Shown in pieces: positions 12,725 to 14,747 of a stretch of DNA of 14,747 nucleotides. The stretch's first letter is position 1. The number at the start of each line of letters is the position of its first letter. The notes below the pieces were generated by a model. It saw nothing but the letters and a program-made list of their open reading frames with translations. It did no database searches and was not told the DNA's origin. This DNA is from an uncultured Flavobacterium sp. (GTDB lineage Bacteria > Bacteroidota > Bacteroidia > Flavobacteriales > Flavobacteriaceae), in assembly GCF_946479975.1 (NCBI RefSeq), contig NZ_CAMLIX010000129.1, positions 1 to 14,747 on the forward strand. The letters run 5' to 3'. Position numbers and translations under genes: made by a program.

Positions 12725-14747
12725 TTAATTCACTAAAATTTTCTTGATTGTTCTTTTATCTCCATCGATGATCGTAACTAAATAAAGTCCAGAAGGCACT
12801 GGCGGCAATTGAATATCCTGAACAAAGTATCCTGAACCTTGAAACGTTTTATTGTAAACGTATTTACCCAAAATATCGTGAACATACACTTGAATTTCTT
12901 TTGTAGAATCTCTATTAAATTGAATTGTAAAATTACCTTTATTCGGATTTGGGAATAAGGCAAATTCTATGTTTTCTACCTCAGCATCTCCCAAGGTGTA
13001 GGTTTTAGTACAAATGTTAACCGATGCCGAATTTATAGTTCCTAAGGCTCCTGTAACTGCATCACGAACTTCAAAAGACCAAGTTCCCTGCTGATTTTCA
13101 TTATTGAAAGCCGTTAAAGCACTTGCTGGCACTACAATCTGACTTGTTGTAGTATTACAGTTTAAATTTGAACCGCTGTCATCAAACTGAAGTGCTAAAG
13201 TTGAATTTGTACTGCCGCAGTTTTTATTAAATAACGTTACAACTGTGCCGGCTGGACTTACAATCTGCATTTCTAAATCTGAAAATCTTGCGTGTGTCAC
13301 ATTTACAGCAACATTTACATCTGAAATAGTTCCTGTTGAAGCTGGTACAGCAACCGTTTTACTGATAAAAGTTGAACTATTCCCTGTTGAATAACCTCCT
13401 TCAAAATTATAAGTAGCACAGTTTGTCGAAATAGCATATCCTATTGAAAATGATGTACTATTTACTGCATAGTATATATTATTAACCGGTTCTATCAAAA
13501 GTCTGCAATTAGTAGACGCTGCAACATCTGCAGGAACCAATATCGTTTCAGAACCATCATTTAGAGTATTCGATGCTAAAGTAATTGGAAATGTCAAACC
13601 TCCATCTATAGACAATTTAATATTCACATTTGCTGAACCTGGAAGTGTATTGGTATTGTTTACACTCCACGTAATATTTTGTGCTGATCCTTTATTCCAA
13701 GCTGTTGTCCCACTATTTTGTGAGGTTACAACAAAAGGTCCTGCAGCAGCATTTACGGTAACTACCATAGCATCTGTATTGGTTTGAGAAGTTCCTGCCG
13801 GAGCAATGTCTCTTCCTGTCAAAGTAAAATTCATTGTTTTGGCGATTGAAGAAACCGATTCCCAAGTTGTTGTCAGAGCATTGCTTAACACCGAACTTAG
13901 AGCTGGCATGTAACGAACTGGTGAAGCTGAAGGCGATAAAGACCTAAACATTGGACCGTTTGGTTTTGTAGCATAGGCAATACTATTTGCTCCAGAAGTA
14001 GTAGTCGCATTATCGTGCTGTTCCCAAGTATAGGTTATGGCATTTCCTTCTGGATCTGACCCTGTTCCTTTTAAAATAAATGGAGTGCTGATTGGAATTG
14101 TATAATCTGCCCCAGCATCTATAACTGGCGGATTATTCGTTATTGGTGTAGATACTGGACAAGTTTTCCCAGCCAAATTATTCTGAATCTGATCGATACT
14201 GGCATAAGAAAAATAAGGATCCGAGTTATTTTGAACATTATAATCTGTTACACCTGCGTAACCCATAATTGTTGAGCCACTTCCGGGTTCATAACTTGTT
14301 CCAAGTCCTTCCAGTACATGCGAAAAAGTATGAGAACCTCCTAGTTGATGTCCCATTTCATGAGCTACAAAATCAATATCAAAAGTATCTCCCTGCGGTT
14401 TTCTATCTGATGGAGAAGTAAATGCACTTCCTTTTCCGTAAGGCACACTCGCCGTTGGGTCTACGCAGACACATCCTATGCAATTTGCATTTCCGCCACC
14501 GCCAGAAGCTCCAAATAAATGTCCAATATCATAATTGGCATTTCCAATTACGCTGGTCAAAGTTGTTTGTACTTCCTGTCCCCAAGTCCCGCCATCTTTT
14601 GCTCCGTCAGCTGCAATAGAATAAGGATCTGTAGCCGCATTGGTGTATACAATCGCATCATTATTGGCAATTAAAACCAATTTAACCGAAAGGTCTCTAT
14701 CGAAAATTCCGTTTACTCGGGTTAAGGTCGCGTTCATTCCGCCTAAA
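12725..14747 (-). CDS. Secreted reprolysin-like zinc metalloprotease with P-like domain and T9SS type A tail (5' end outside window)
   Basis: The frame stays open to the right edge, so the signal peptide, propeptide and start are missing. The Met at 14737 is internal. Numbering from that Met, the metzincin site AHEMGHQLGGSHTF provides zinc ligands H126, H130 and H136 with catalytic E127; a Met-turn GSTIMGYAG follows. Residues about 205-430 are Ig/PKD-like beta domains (PPVIDAGADYTIPI, SDPEGNAITYTWEQ). Residues about 437-577 resemble a proprotein-convertase P domain (DLEMQIVSPAGTVVTLF, GTWSFEVRDAVTGALG). The C-terminal 84 residues (about 587-670) form a type A T9SS sorting domain (FALFPNPNKGNFTIQF, PSGLYLVTI, KKILVN). 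This predicts an extracellular or surface-attached protease of the M12B-like group. The natural substrate is unknown. Confidence 0.93.
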   Translation of the reverse strand, partial: LGGMNATLTRVNGIFDRDLSVKLVLIANNDAIVYTNAATDPYSIAADGAKDGGTWGQEVQTTLTSVIGNANYDIGHLFGASGGGGNANCIGCVCVDPTASVPYGKGSAFTSPSDRKPQGDTFDIDFVAHEMGHQLGGSHTFSHVLEGLGTSYEPGSGSTIMGYAGVTDYNVQNNSDPYFSYASIDQIQNNLAGKTCPVSTPITNNPPVIDAGADYTIPISTPFILKGTGSDPEGNAITYTWEQHDNATTTSGANSIAYATKPNGPMFRSLSPSASPVRYMPALSSVLSNALTTTWESVSSIAKTMNFTLTGRDIAPAGTSQTNTDAMVVTVNAAAGPFVVTSQNSGTTAWNKGSAQNITWSVNNTNTLPGSANVNIKLSIDGGLTFPITLASNTLNDGSETILVPADVAASTNCRLLIEPVNNIYYAVNSTSFSIGYAISTNCATYNFEGGYSTGNSSTFISKTVAVPASTGTISDVNVAVNVTHARFSDLEMQIVSPAGTVVTLFNKNCGSTNSTLALQFDDSGSNLNCNTTTSQIVVPASALTAFNNENQQGTWSFEVRDAVTGALGTINSASVNICTKTYTLGDAEVENIEFALFPNPNKGNFTIQFNRDSTKEIQVYVHDILGKYVYNKTFQGSGYFVQDIQLPPVPSGLYLVTIIDGDKRTIKKILVN

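Noticed and set aside
12725..14737. Complete protease starting at the Met at 14737
   Set aside because: The frame continues open to the window edge and the residues before this Met fit the catalytic domain; no signal peptide is present, so the gene is truncated by the window.

Overview
The window looks like a chromosomal segment of a Flavobacterium-like member of the Bacteroidota. The evidence is the AT-rich composition, two secreted proteins with type IX secretion system (T9SS) sorting domains (one type B, one type A), promoters that fit the Bacteroidota pattern TTG...TAnnTTTG, few Shine-Dalgarno sequences, several TTG or GTG starts, and a eukaryotic/archaeal-type glycyl-tRNA synthetase. I see no phage, IS element, CRISPR array, tRNA or rRNA.

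Layout, left to right. The first 52 bases are the start of a leftward gene that leaves the window. A divergent intergenic region leads to a 1351-aa rightward secreted protein with a choice-of-anchor L-like head, eight tandem modules of about 75-80 residues and a C-terminal T9SS type B domain. A 400-base gap follows, and it is the most unusual stretch: a compact element predicted to fold as structured RNA (4350-4464, with a 14-15 bp hairpin and a cUUCGg hairpin inside an outer stem), a short GC-rich palindrome, and a degenerate 8-bp-period repeat array that runs up to the start of thiL and contains promoter-like TAnnTTTG boxes. thiL (thiamine-monophosphate kinase) ends at a strong intrinsic terminator.

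The middle of the window is read leftward. A TPR-containing, lipobox-bearing sensor histidine kinase overlaps by 11 bp with its NarL/LuxR-type response regulator and forms a clear two-component operon. Upstream of it are an 81-aa predicted exported protein, then an orphan LytTR-type response regulator whose receiver has Glu where the phosphorylated Asp should be, then glyS. Terminators separate the exported-protein gene from the kinase operon and glyS from the LytTR gene.

glyS and comF diverge from a short shared promoter region. comF (a ComF-like phosphoribosyltransferase) converges on a large leftward metzincin protease with a proprotein-convertase P-like domain and a T9SS type A tail, which runs off the right edge. 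A 17-bp-stem hairpin lies between these two genes.

Most genes here are housekeeping or common flavobacterial accessory genes. The best candidates for something little described are the structured element plus octamer array upstream of thiL, the Glu-substituted LytTR receiver next to the small exported protein, and a 9-bp codon microsatellite just after the catalytic His of the kinase.
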